Notes under the pieces: generated by a model
The model's database searches: none
What the model saw: only the letters and a program-made list of their open reading frames with translations
Told to the model about the DNA's origin: nothing
Program-made: the position numbers and the translations under genes
Part shown: positions 19,038 to 27,024 of the stretch, one piece after another
How the letters are laid out: every line of letters starts with the position of its first letter
Numbering within the stretch: position 1 is the stretch's first letter
IMG/VR virus record: IMGVR_UViG_3300021197_000451
Span: 1-27,024 of that record
Origin: a virus
Reading direction: 5' to 3' (one strand)
DNA: 27,024 nt

Positions 19038-21371
19038 TTACAACGAGGCTCTTTGTTCGATGCGTCCTAAGCGTTCCGTCTGCCCTTGCAATTCTGACTG
19101 AACCACAAACGCCTTAAAATTACGGTCCTCGTTTTCACTGGTAAATTCATTCTGGTTTTGCTGTGGAATCAAAGGTGTCACCTGTACTGGGCTGCTGGCA
19201 ACACTTGTCGCTCCTGAAGCCTGTGCCTGATTCATCAAACCTTTGACTTGTGAAAAGGCTGCTACGATGCTACCCACAATGCCTGCGATATATCCTGCAA
19301 TAACAAACGGTGCGGCTGGTCCTGCATCCTTACCCGCTTTTACCGCTGCTGCAATACCGTCTGCAATCGCGGTAGCCTGCGAAATAAGGACTTGAGTAAT
19401 AGCCAAACGCTTTGCCCTCTCTGCTCCCTGCTCTTCAATACGCTGTATCTCTTTGTCTGTTGCGTCCCTTTCGCGTGCTGCGTTGACTTCTGCCTGTGTC
19501 GTCTCCTCCACCAAATCTTGGTACTGCCCAATTACGCTATTTAGGTTGTCAACCAAATTGATTTTGCTCTGCAAGACTCGTTCGTCTTCCTTAATCTGAG
19601 CGTCTGCACCCTCCTTGGCTATCGCTGCTTTGTCCGCTTCAAAAGCCCGCAAAGCTAATAGTTCAAGTTCTGCACCGTCTTTAGCTATCGCTGCTTTGTC
19701 CGCTTCAAAAGCCCGCAAAGCTAATAACTCAAGTTCTGCACCGTCTTTAGCTATTGTTGCTTTGTCTGCTTCAAAAGCCTGCAAAGCTAATAGTTCAAGT
19801 TCTTCGTTGCCTTTTGCATCCAACATGCGTTCCTCAAAAGCCTGTTGTGCATCTATCAAAGACACCTCTTCGTTGCCTTTAGCGACCAACATGCGTTCCT
19901 CAAAAGCCTGTTGTGCATTCATCAAAAACACCTCTTCGTTGCCTTTAGCGACCAACATGCGTTCCTCAAAAGCCTGTTGTGCATCTATCAAAGACACCTC
20001 CGCGTCAGTCATAAACATCTTGCGCAACTCCTCCTGCAAACGTGTCTGCTGTTCCAGTTGTTTGTTAGGTATGGCCGCAAGGTCGTCCTGCCTTGCCTTC
20101 TCCAAAGCAACCGTATCTACCCCGTACTCCTCGGCCAACTTAATAAGTTCGTCGTATTGCTTATTGACTTGCTTGCGCTGTCGTTGGTCTTGTGACAGTG
20201 TTGCAGACTCGATGCGCTCTAAAGCGTCTTTCTCTTTTTCTGCTCGTGTCTCGTTATAGCCGTCTTGCAATTCCGTCAACTGCTCGTTGTGCTTTGCCTG
20301 TAGACGCTCTAACCCTTCGTTGCTCAATTCAGCAGACTTTGCCCTGTCCATTTCTGCCTTTTGCTGACGCTTCAGGCGCATGGTCTCCAACTCCTCACCC
20401 TCTTTACCTAACTCCTGTTCAAAGATTTTCAGGTCGTCTAAGAACTGTAGCCTTTGTTTCTCTCTCTTCTCAGCATCGGCAATAGCCCTTTTACTGGCTT
20501 GCTCTGCTGCTCTCTCGGCTTCTGCACGCTCCTTTGTGCGCTCTGCGCTTTCCCCTACAAGAGCATTGTACGCTGCCTGTGCTGCTGCCAACTCAGCGGT
20601 TGCCTCTTTGTTTGCTGCATCCGCTTCTGCCTGTTCTGCATTTACGCGCACCTGCGTTTCCTGCAACGATTCCCAAAAGGTTTTCTGCTCTAAGAGACCT
20701 GATTGGGTTTGGTCCTGTGCGGCCAAATCTTTTTCTTGAAATTCTGCCAGCGTTTGTTGTTGCTTTATACGCGCACGCTCTAAGTCTTCTTTGACCTTTA
20801 GTGCTGCATTTGCCTGTTCAATTTGCGTTGCTGCGTCTGCTTCAAGGTCAATAATATTGTTGAACTCTTTGTTCAAAGCAGCCAAAGCCTCTGCCCTTTG
20901 CGCTTCTGTTGCGGCTTCGTTTTCTAAAACTGCAATGTACCCCGACGTACTTGTCGTCAACTGCTGAACCGCTTTATCTTGTTCTGCTGTCAACTTCGCA
21001 TTTTTCTCTGCTTCCGCATCTACAAACCCCAGTGCTTCGGCTACTGCATCCCAGTTTTCAACTAAGGCTTCAAGAGCAAGAATAATAAGACCAATACCAA
21101 TGCTGGCCCATGCTGCTTTAAGAGCCTTAAAACTGCGTGAAACTCGTTTAACACCACGCTCTGTAGACTTAAAAGAGCGCAGCAGTCCTTGAATGTTACG
21201 AGGTAACAGCCCCGAGAACAAGTCTGCCACCCCTCCCCAATCTTTGTTTGCGTCTTTTGCGCTCCTGCTTGCGGTCTTGCCGACTTCGTTTAAGTCTTCT
21301 GCAAAGTCCTCCAACTGCCTTGCAGCGTCTTCTGTCTTGACCGTTAGGTTAACTGTAATATCACTTGCCAT
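19038..21371 (-). CDS. Tail tape measure protein (777 aa)
   Basis: This ruler protein sets tail length and fills the tube until DNA ejection. Evidence: a long helical, Ala/Glu/Lys-rich protein, with coiled-coil body, a hydrophobic N-terminal segment (WASIGIGLIILALEALVENW, about 88-107) and a C-terminal membrane-active segment (PAAPFVIAGYIAGIVGSIVA, about 689-708). It contains six 22-residue repeats at 458-589. No separate tail assembly chaperone with a frameshift is seen next to it. The start overlaps the stop of the upstream 55-codon gene. By the usual rule of about 1.5 angstrom per residue the tail would be roughly 110-120 nm. Confidence 0.9.
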   Translation of the reverse strand: MASDITVNLTVKTEDAARQLEDFAEDLNEVGKTASRSAKDANKDWGGVADLFSGLLPRNIQGLLRSFKSTERGVKRVSRSFKALKAAWASIGIGLIILALEALVENWDAVAEALGFVDAEAEKNAKLTAEQDKAVQQLTTSTSGYIAVLENEAATEAQRAEALAALNKEFNNIIDLEADAATQIEQANAALKVKEDLERARIKQQQTLAEFQEKDLAAQDQTQSGLLEQKTFWESLQETQVRVNAEQAEADAANKEATAELAAAQAAYNALVGESAERTKERAEAERAAEQASKRAIADAEKREKQRLQFLDDLKIFEQELGKEGEELETMRLKRQQKAEMDRAKSAELSNEGLERLQAKHNEQLTELQDGYNETRAEKEKDALERIESATLSQDQRQRKQVNKQYDELIKLAEEYGVDTVALEKARQDDLAAIPNKQLEQQTRLQEELRKMFMTDAEVSLIDAQQAFEERMLVAKGNEEVFLMNAQQAFEERMLVAKGNEEVSLIDAQQAFEERMLDAKGNEELELLALQAFEADKATIAKDGAELELLALRAFEADKAAIAKDGAELELLALRAFEADKAAIAKEGADAQIKEDERVLQSKINLVDNLNSVIGQYQDLVEETTQAEVNAARERDATDKEIQRIEEQGAERAKRLAITQVLISQATAIADGIAAAVKAGKDAGPAAPFVIAGYIAGIVGSIVAAFSQVKGLMNQAQASGATSVASSPVQVTPLIPQQNQNEFTSENEDRNFKAFVVQSELQGQTERLGRIEQRASL
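19605..20000 (-). repeat. Six tandem 66-bp repeats inside the tape measure gene
   Basis: Two related types of 22 residues each: three copies near EVSLIDAQQAFEERMLVAKG and then three copies near ELELLALRAFEADKAAIAKD. The two types share E-hydrophobic, AFE, and AK at similar positions, so all six may come from one ancestor. The phase is exact (six times 66 bp). Copies within each type differ by only a few bases. Confidence 0.92.
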
Positions 21372-21528
21372 TATTCACGAGCATTTTAACCTTGTCCCAC
21401 AAGGAAGTTTGCATGTCAAAATACCCATACCAGCGGCTGTACAAAGGGCTACCCTTGTGCCTATAGTGCTTGCTAATTTCAATCATGGCAGGAATACCCC
21501 GCCCTACATCGTTCATGTACTCTCTCAT
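21361..21528 (-). CDS. Small protein between the tail-tip and tape measure genes (55 aa), newly called
   Basis: A 55-codon frame (MREYMNDVGRGIPAMIEISK and so on, with HYRHKGSPLYSRWYGYFDMQ and a basic end) starts in an ATGA overlap with the stop of the large tail protein. Its TGA overlaps the tape measure start. Perfect coupling on both sides plus a protein-like composition (Trp, Tyr, Arg) support a real gene. By position it could be a tail assembly chaperone or cap for the tape measure. I do not recognise a family. Confidence 0.75.
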   Translation of the reverse strand: MREYMNDVGRGIPAMIEISKHYRHKGSPLYSRWYGYFDMQTSLWDKVKMLVNNGK

Positions 21529-24500
21529 GTAATTACGTTGTTGAACTGCACTACGTCAGTATTCATAAAAATTTGGGTGTTGCCGTCTTGGAACTGCATA
21601 ATAGGTCGCTCCACATCCCCAGTCACTTCTCTAATGTCCTGAGCGCGTGCGACTACATTAACCGTCCAATCTAAGTCCAGCAAATTGTGTCCTGTACACT
21701 CCACAAAAAACTTTGGAACGTCAGACAACACTACAGTCTTTACCTCAATCGACGCGCTTGGGATGTCCCCGTTATCAAAAATCGTATTGTCATTGCCTGG
21801 TTTAGCAGGTACGCCGTTAGACGTTCGCACCGTAGCATCTGCCTTACCATACAACATTTGTCCATAGCTGGCACCAGCCGTTGTGACTTTAGCGACAAAC
21901 TCTACCGTCATGCCTATAATCATGTCAGGCAGCATCGTTATTCGCTTGTTGCCCAATTTTGTGTGCGCTATGGCAGGCGTGTTGCTTGTCGTTTGTGTCG
22001 TCAACATAAACTTGACTTCCGTGCTACGCGCTCCTGTGCGACTTTGCACCCTTTTGTGTTCGTCAGCGTTACTATCTGGCAAGAATAGACCTTGAGGAAA
22101 GTCGTCCTCTGGACCATGAGTTCCACCACCCGAGCCACCAGAACTACCCTCGTCGCCTCCGCCTTCGTCTACACCGCCTTCGTCACCGTCACCAATGTCT
22201 ACCTCTTGCGTGTAGCACGTTTTGTTGGGATTATTCCAAAACCACTGGCCCCCTCCTAACTCCGCGCAACATTCAGGAGACCCTTCATCTTGTGGAATAC
22301 CTGACAAATCCCCCCACAAAACTTCATACCCAGCAGTAAATCCTAAAACTTGCAATAGGCATCCGTCTACAGGTGTTTGGTCTATTAAATTGTTGCCACC
22401 CAGATACTTGCGCAAAGTAAGGTTGCACAACTTTTCTTCGCCTATTGCATAGTTGTCAATAGACACAAGCAAATAGTAGCTGCCTGCAATAAAAATAATT
22501 TCGTTGTAGCGAAGGTTGGCTACATCTTCAGGCTGTAGCAAAGCACTGCACGTCACTATCCTTGCTTCAGTGCTATGCCTTTCGTTGTACTGCACCCTGT
22601 GAAAACGAGCAAAGAGGCCGTCACTTGTGTTGCTTGTATATGCGTCTGCTGTGCTGCTGCTGTTCCAGTTTAGCGTATAGTTTTGACTGGTTTCTGAAAC
22701 AGACTTGGCAATAGGAAACCCTGCCGCTGTAGAGGCTAATGTCCCGCTGTCGTGTAGCGTAAGGTCAACAACACTTCCTGTATTAAATCCGCCATAAAAA
22801 AAGAGCATAGGCCCATTGTCTACGTCTTGCAAATTGCCATCCATGCCGTTTAGGTCCGCCCACATGCGCATCATGGTTGCGGACAAAAAGTTAGTGTCAT
22901 ATACAGGAACAAGGTTTTGGTATTGATATGGGATGCGCTTTGCTCTATATGGCACAAAGTAATCACCTACTGTTCTTTCACCTTGCGCAAGGTCTACAGT
23001 TGTGGTTCTTTGGTATGTGCCGTAGACCTTCTTTTTTTTATTAATTGAATACAAGTTGGTGCTGTCTTCCCCCTCTGCATTTGTGTAAGTTGTCGTGCGT
23101 GACAAGACATCTGTGTACGGCTTAACAACAAAAGGCGATGCTGTGTCAATCTTTTTGGTCCAGTCTATTGTCACGGGATTGTCAGCATAGAATTGGTCAC
23201 GACCCCAAAGTGTTATGACTTTGTTTGTGTCATCTGTTTCTACTACTAAGTTGAATTGTGTCAGGATAGCTTTAAGCCATTTGTCAACAGTCTCAGTACC
23301 CAAAGACCCAACCATGTCTACTGTAGCATCTGTATCTGTAGCAGCAATAATTTCAATGGTACTGCCTGCAAGCACTGTAAAGTCTGCGGTGGCTACGGTT
23401 AGTACATCATCAAAGTATGGAGCAAAAAGGTCGCCTGCGCTTAATTGCACAGCCATTTCAAATGTCGCATTGACAGGATAGCCTGTATAGTCTGGCCCGT
23501 TAGAATACTGTATGAGAGGTGAATTGACACCGTTTCTGCTATAGCCAACCCCCCATACAGGCACCAATGTGCTGCCTGAAAAACTGTTTGCAATGTTCAA
23601 ACTCAATCGAAAAGTGAACGTGCCGCTATATGGGGCTGTAAAATAACCGTTTGACCACAAGCCTTCGGGGTCGTAAAACGGAGAACTTTCATTATCAAAC
23701 AACAAAAATTGCGCTTCCAATGCACCAATAATAATTTGGTCTGCGCTTTTTTGAATCTTGGTTGGACCTAATGGAAGTTTTTTATAGTCCTTGCCAGCGA
23801 CGACCATGTACAACTTGTCTACGCCGTAGGCACTTGTTCCAGATGTATCCATGAAACCTTCGTTGCTTACGGTGTAGCCTAAGTAATCTGCTAATTGGTT
23901 AATTAGATACTCGACTTTGATAGCAGGCAACTGTGAACTGGCAAGCAGTTTATAAAGTGAGGCTGGGTCTGCTGCATTAGCATTATACAGTTGACTAAGT
24001 GCAGTGTAGGGAGTAGTTCTATCTGTCGATTCTTGAAAAACTCCTTTGTCTATAAGCGGAAACGTAATGGTTCCATTGCCTACGTTGCCACTCGTAATGT
24101 CAGAACCCATCGAGTAGCTGGCTACTACGTTGGCCGCACTTGGTGCAAAGTTTAAGGCTTGCGTTACTGTCCCGTCAGGCTGCGTAAATATGTCTCTCCA
24201 CGTTCGCCCTTTTAGTTCTTGGAAAATGTTAGCTTGGTTTCCGTACACCACGCAACTGTATTTCCTGCCTTGCAGGTCTACGCTTTCCAAGTTCAAAATA
24301 CCTTCAAGGACAGGGACGCTGTTGTCACTAATTACGCACTCTGTGTTGTTCAACCAATTAAACTGGTCAGTAACAGAAGTGTCCATGACATTGCTGTGCT
24401 GGAAAAAGCGGTCGTTGACTGTAGAAAAAGGTAGGTCAAAAGACAAACTATGGTCTCCTGTCTGCGCTGTTACGTCGTCAAGAATTTCACGACCAAAAGA

Positions 24501-24590
24501 CATCTCTAACCCTACATCTGTGGTGTCCAAAAAAGTCCAACGAGGGTTTGCTGAGAGCGAGACCTGTGGTTTAACAGCAATTTCAAGCAT
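21525..24590 (-). CDS. Large tail-tip/hub-like protein (1021 aa)
   Basis: The N-terminus (LEIAVKPQVSLSANPRWTFL, then HSLSFDLPFSTVNDRFFQHS) is a pattern I know from large tail structural proteins of Bacteroidota phages. It is followed by EGILNLESVDLQGRKYSCVV and a long beta-rich body, so a baseplate hub role is plausible. Near residues 770-790 there is CCAELGGGQWFWNNPNKTCY, a small Cys/Trp motif. A Gly/Asp/Glu linker follows (DEGGVDEGGGDEGSSGGSGG). The last about 190 residues form a separate beta-rich domain (VQSRTGARSTEVKFMLTTQT). The layout suggests a core plus a flexible receptor-contact domain. Stop overlaps the next small gene (ATGA); start is in a TAATG overlap. Confidence 0.78.
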   Translation of the reverse strand: MLEIAVKPQVSLSANPRWTFLDTTDVGLEMSFGREILDDVTAQTGDHSLSFDLPFSTVNDRFFQHSNVMDTSVTDQFNWLNNTECVISDNSVPVLEGILNLESVDLQGRKYSCVVYGNQANIFQELKGRTWRDIFTQPDGTVTQALNFAPSAANVVASYSMGSDITSGNVGNGTITFPLIDKGVFQESTDRTTPYTALSQLYNANAADPASLYKLLASSQLPAIKVEYLINQLADYLGYTVSNEGFMDTSGTSAYGVDKLYMVVAGKDYKKLPLGPTKIQKSADQIIIGALEAQFLLFDNESSPFYDPEGLWSNGYFTAPYSGTFTFRLSLNIANSFSGSTLVPVWGVGYSRNGVNSPLIQYSNGPDYTGYPVNATFEMAVQLSAGDLFAPYFDDVLTVATADFTVLAGSTIEIIAATDTDATVDMVGSLGTETVDKWLKAILTQFNLVVETDDTNKVITLWGRDQFYADNPVTIDWTKKIDTASPFVVKPYTDVLSRTTTYTNAEGEDSTNLYSINKKKKVYGTYQRTTTVDLAQGERTVGDYFVPYRAKRIPYQYQNLVPVYDTNFLSATMMRMWADLNGMDGNLQDVDNGPMLFFYGGFNTGSVVDLTLHDSGTLASTAAGFPIAKSVSETSQNYTLNWNSSSTADAYTSNTSDGLFARFHRVQYNERHSTEARIVTCSALLQPEDVANLRYNEIIFIAGSYYLLVSIDNYAIGEEKLCNLTLRKYLGGNNLIDQTPVDGCLLQVLGFTAGYEVLWGDLSGIPQDEGSPECCAELGGGQWFWNNPNKTCYTQEVDIGDGDEGGVDEGGGDEGSSGGSGGGTHGPEDDFPQGLFLPDSNADEHKRVQSRTGARSTEVKFMLTTQTTSNTPAIAHTKLGNKRITMLPDMIIGMTVEFVAKVTTAGASYGQMLYGKADATVRTSNGVPAKPGNDNTIFDNGDIPSASIEVKTVVLSDVPKFFVECTGHNLLDLDWTVNVVARAQDIREVTGDVERPIMQFQDGNTQIFMNTDVVQFNNVIT

Positions 24591-25915
24591 TAGTAGGTCG
24601 GTGTAATTGGGTTGGCGTACTCAAACTCGATAGCGTACTGCACAATCTTTTCTTGTTTTTGATAGACCATGCTGACTTGGCTGTTTGTGATATTCACAGG
24701 GTAGTATTCTACATCTAACTGGTCTGTGTGCGGTTCAAATTTGTAAGCGTAAACCTGTGGGCTGCGCAACAACTCCTGCACCAACTGACCCTCTGCATCT
24801 GTTATGGCCCCTGTGTTAGCTACATACTTGTCACGTATTGCGCTGACAGGCTTTATCGTGCCATGCAAATTCTGAGAGGCTGTAAGTTCAAAGGTGTTAT
24901 TTGCTGTAAAGTAGTTTTCTCGCACCCTGTTTACATTGTCCCGCGTGTAAGCATTAGATTGTTTTGTGTACCCCTCAGTCCGTAGAAAGTCCCATCCCCC
25001 AATGCTATTCAAAAACATGAATCGCGTACCCCTTCCTGTTTGACAATCCTTTCTGTAAATCCTTAATTGTTCTGAATATCTCTGGCCTGGTGTTCCCAAG
25101 GAAACAGTGTAGTATTGCCAGTTTTGAACAAGCGTAGGGTCAGCCGTGTCGATAACAAAAGTCCACCCCCCTACGTCTACAGGCATGCAATACAAATTGA
25201 CAACACCCGTCAATGCACCAATGTTAGTGGGCGCGACAATAGGATTTTGCAATGCCGAATAAACAAGTGTGCTTGTATTACCGTTGGCATAGGTCATAAA
25301 GTATCGAACGTGCGTATAGTTGTTCGTTAAAGGTGTCGACCCTGACATAGCGTTGTAAGACACATGTCCTGAATCTGTACTACTTGCTGTCAACTCTAAA
25401 ACACCCTCTCGCCTTAACCCTGCACTCAAAAACTTACCTCGTACTGTCGTGCTTTTATACACGTAGTCCTGCACCCCGTTGTACGAAGTAGTCGTGTACC
25501 TATCAGAAAACGCTCCTCGTATTCCGTAGAAATTTTGGTTTGAGACGAAATATGGACTTACTACACCGTCAGGTGACGTGCTGTATTCGTAACCCATATC
25601 TAACTTAAACCTGTGTGCGCTGTTGCCTATGTTGCTGGCAACAACTGTACCCGCATTAAGAACAGGCTTGGCAACCTCTATGTACGACTGCAACACCTTG
25701 GAAATATCTACTGCACCGCATCCTGCGTTGTTTGGAAACTTGCGAATAATAGGAGATATCGTTGCCACTCCCGAAACGCTGTAGGCAGTAATTCTAAACA
25801 AGTATCGAAAGTTGAATGCGTTATTGTAGTCTGTCCCCGTTAGCTGAGTCAAGACATAGACGGGATTGTACACGCCTACTACTTGGTCAGGTTTTTGTAT
25901 CGCTGTGAAACTCAT
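24590..25915 (-). CDS. Tail-tip structural protein, distal-tail-like (441 aa)
   Basis: The protein is beta-rich throughout. It contains a motif I recall from tail proteins of Bacteroidota phages, RFMFLNSIGGWDFLRTEGYT near 295-315, preceded by RIYRKDCQTGRGT. The early part (FRYLFRITAYSVSGVATISP) suggests a beta-sandwich. It stands between the tail completion protein and the hub-like protein, so a distal tail or baseplate ring role is plausible. Both ends are TAATG overlaps, which suggests a fixed protein ratio with its neighbours. Confidence 0.75.
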   Translation of the reverse strand: MSFTAIQKPDQVVGVYNPVYVLTQLTGTDYNNAFNFRYLFRITAYSVSGVATISPIIRKFPNNAGCGAVDISKVLQSYIEVAKPVLNAGTVVASNIGNSAHRFKLDMGYEYSTSPDGVVSPYFVSNQNFYGIRGAFSDRYTTTSYNGVQDYVYKSTTVRGKFLSAGLRREGVLELTASSTDSGHVSYNAMSGSTPLTNNYTHVRYFMTYANGNTSTLVYSALQNPIVAPTNIGALTGVVNLYCMPVDVGGWTFVIDTADPTLVQNWQYYTVSLGTPGQRYSEQLRIYRKDCQTGRGTRFMFLNSIGGWDFLRTEGYTKQSNAYTRDNVNRVRENYFTANNTFELTASQNLHGTIKPVSAIRDKYVANTGAITDAEGQLVQELLRSPQVYAYKFEPHTDQLDVEYYPVNITNSQVSMVYQKQEKIVQYAIEFEYANPITPTY

Positions 25916-26538
25916 TACAGAAGTTTGAAATTCATAACCAAGTTAGCCTCTTGGTCATCAAGGGTTTTTTGATAGTAATTACTAATGTCTTCGCTAAAAG
26001 CGTCCTCTAATTTGCCCTTGTATCTTTTGTACAACATCTTTAAGGAAGGCCCAAGGAAGTTGGTGGGCGCAAGTCCATGCAGAAAAACCTTGCGACTAAT
26101 CATGCGTGCCATGCTATCGTAACTCATAAACCGTCCTGACTTTAGGTTACGCCACTGGTTAACGGGCTTATCCAAAATCCACTGCCTTATGCTTGGCCTC
26201 AAACCTCCTGCTGGACCTGTGCCTGAGCCAAACTTAAAAGGGCTGTTTGGTGCTGTGCTGTCGTCTATAGCACCTCGCACTCCTTTCTCTACAAACATGG
26301 CATAGGGAGCAGAACGAAACGGGTAATCTAAAATGATGTCACCCTCTGCATCTACAAGTACCTCGTGCCTCGTGTCCGCACTTAGGTTGCCTGTCGCATT
26401 CTTGTTTTTCTCCGCAAGGACAGCACGCGCCTTTGCTGTTACAGCCTTCCCGTAATTGTCCAGCACCTTCTGCACAGTTGGCAGCGGTACTTTTTCCTTG
26501 CCTCCTACAGCATTCTTTATCGTTAGCGCAATAGCCAT
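25915..26538 (-). CDS. HK97 gp10-like tail completion protein (207 aa)
   Basis: The protein has the layout of gp10-like neck or tail completion proteins: a helical start (TVQKVLDNYGKAVTAKARAV), a strand (RHEVLVDAEGDIILDYPF), AMFVEKGVRG, typical of this family because it lies beside the tail terminator interface, a glycine-rich loop and helices at the end. It would join head and tail at the neck. The next gene in transcription is a tail-tip protein, so it is part of the tail gene group. Confidence 0.72.
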   Translation of the reverse strand: MAIALTIKNAVGGKEKVPLPTVQKVLDNYGKAVTAKARAVLAEKNKNATGNLSADTRHEVLVDAEGDIILDYPFRSAPYAMFVEKGVRGAIDDSTAPNSPFKFGSGTGPAGGLRPSIRQWILDKPVNQWRNLKSGRFMSYDSMARMISRKVFLHGLAPTNFLGPSLKMLYKRYKGKLEDAFSEDISNYYQKTLDDQEANLVMNFKLL

Positions 26539-27005
26539 TAGTTGTACAAGGCATCACAGAGGTCAACCGCATTAGGAACACGAAGCACAAACTGACAAGA
26601 CCAACCCGTCAGTAGGTTGTCAAACCTGCTGCTATAGGGCTGCGTAGAAATAGGCATCTCAAATGCCCATCTGTCATCTGTTACATTGTTGTTAGCCGTA
26701 CTCATAGCAAGTTCAAACATGGCAATAACGTCAGACAGGATAAGCATGGTCTCGGCATATACGTCTGTCAACGTCTCTGTTTGCGCCTCAATTACGAGGT
26801 CTCCGATAATAATGTCGTAGGTAAACTCTGTCACCCCTCCGTCAATGTTTGCGGTCGTACACTCTGCATAAAGAAAAGGGTACTGGTCAACCGTTAGCTT
26901 GTCAATGTCAATCTCTTTGACGTTGTGCGTGTAGAAGGTCTGTAGGGTCTGGTGTTGGCTGACAATGTTGCGGAATGCCGCGTCGATGTCTTTAAGTGTC
27001 TGCAT
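26538..27005 (-). CDS. Tail terminator or completion-like protein (155 aa)
   Basis: The protein begins with helix (MQTLKDIDAAFRNIVSQHQT), and then has beta hairpins typical of tail terminators (YPFLYAECTTANIDGGVTEF, TYDIIIGDLVIEAQTETLTD) and helix (YAETMLILSDVIAMFELAMS). A C-terminal strand pair (GWSCQFVLRVPNAVDLC) follows. This is the usual fold order of proteins that cap the tube. It comes before the gp10-like gene with a TAATG overlap. The family was not confirmed. Confidence 0.68.
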   Translation of the reverse strand: MQTLKDIDAAFRNIVSQHQTLQTFYTHNVKEIDIDKLTVDQYPFLYAECTTANIDGGVTEFTYDIIIGDLVIEAQTETLTDVYAETMLILSDVIAMFELAMSTANNNVTDDRWAFEMPISTQPYSSRFDNLLTGWSCQFVLRVPNAVDLCDALYN

Positions 27006-27024
27006 TTAATGATACGCTCTGAGA
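27006..27024 (-). CDS. End of an upstream gene (partial)
   Basis: On the minus strand CTC AGA GCG TAT CAT TAA ends one base before the ATG at 27005. A stop directly before the start is the habitual spacing here, so this is probably the last five codons of a gene outside the window. Frame and product cannot be confirmed from 19 bases. Confidence 0.25.

Noticed and set aside
19615-20259. Plus-strand open frame of 214 codons opposite the tape measure repeats
   Set aside because: It is an artefact of the low-complexity repeats on the other strand: it reads as a Ser/Ala/Lys-rich repeat, overlaps a clear minus-strand gene, and there is no other plus-strand gene.
23032-23039. Second A-AAA-AAG slippery run, in the hub-like gene
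   Set aside because: It encodes a Lys run (NKKKKV) within a continuous domain. The -1 frame yields no domain or short stop that would make sense, so chance is the simpler explanation.
1-27024. Complete circular genome closed at the window edges
   Set aside because: No direct terminal repeat is seen between the first and last bases, and joining the ends does not extend either edge frame into a convincing gene; it cannot be decided here.
1-27024. Prophage or temperate phage
   Set aside because: No integrase, excisionase, repressor pair or attachment-site repeat was recognised; genes beyond the edges could change this.

Overview
The window is a compact late-plus-early segment of a tailed double-stranded DNA bacteriophage, most likely a siphovirus infecting a member of the Bacteroidota. 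Every gene I accept lies on the minus strand, so transcription runs from high to low coordinates. The host inference rests on three points. No gene has a recognisable Shine-Dalgarno leader. The one good promoter candidate resembles the Bacteroidota pattern (TTG, then about 19 nt, then TA-N2-TTG-like). Many hypothetical proteins are of types I recall from Bacteroidota phages and prophages. I see no integrase, repressor, tRNA, insertion sequence or CRISPR array.

Read in the direction of transcription, the right part encodes the tail: tail completion proteins (26538-27005, 25915-26538), two large tail-tip/structural proteins (24590-25915, 21525-24590), a 55-residue protein (21361-21528) and the tape measure (19038-21371) with six 66-bp repeats. 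Head formation follows: a small acidic protein, an XkdF-like prohead protease (17517-18782), a beta-rich structural protein, an arginine-rich scaffold-like protein and the major capsid protein (12514-13584). Two paralogous tail-tube-like proteins, a terminator, the portal (8932-10944) and an adaptor complete it. A fibre-like protein and a lysis cassette (amidase 6761-7183, holin-like 6593-6757) end at a strong terminator near 6520.

After that terminator, a promoter candidate leads into a tightly overlapping operon (6415 down to 9). It carries a DUF3846-like protein, a single-stranded DNA-binding protein, replication initiation proteins, a NinG/Rap-type recombination nuclease, a sigma-70-like protein, small DNA-associated proteins and the terminase small and large subunits.

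The most unusual region is 15062-17518, inserted between the protease and the capsid genes. Six small, strongly acidic proteins and one 17-codon micro-ORF each start directly after almost the same 12-nt leader (ACCACAACGAT-like, usually merging with the stop codon of the gene before). The series ends in a protein with ArdA antirestriction signatures whose C-terminal module appears twice. I read this as a cassette array of accessory, possibly anti-defence, proteins that share one translation-initiation element. Only the ArdA call has support from a known family; the function of the small proteins is inference.

Six starts were moved from the longest open frame to better-supported ones (2452, 4286, 7183, 8930, 11291, 16110, with 19018 a seventh). 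Five short genes (48, 54, 55, 42 and 17 codons) were added.
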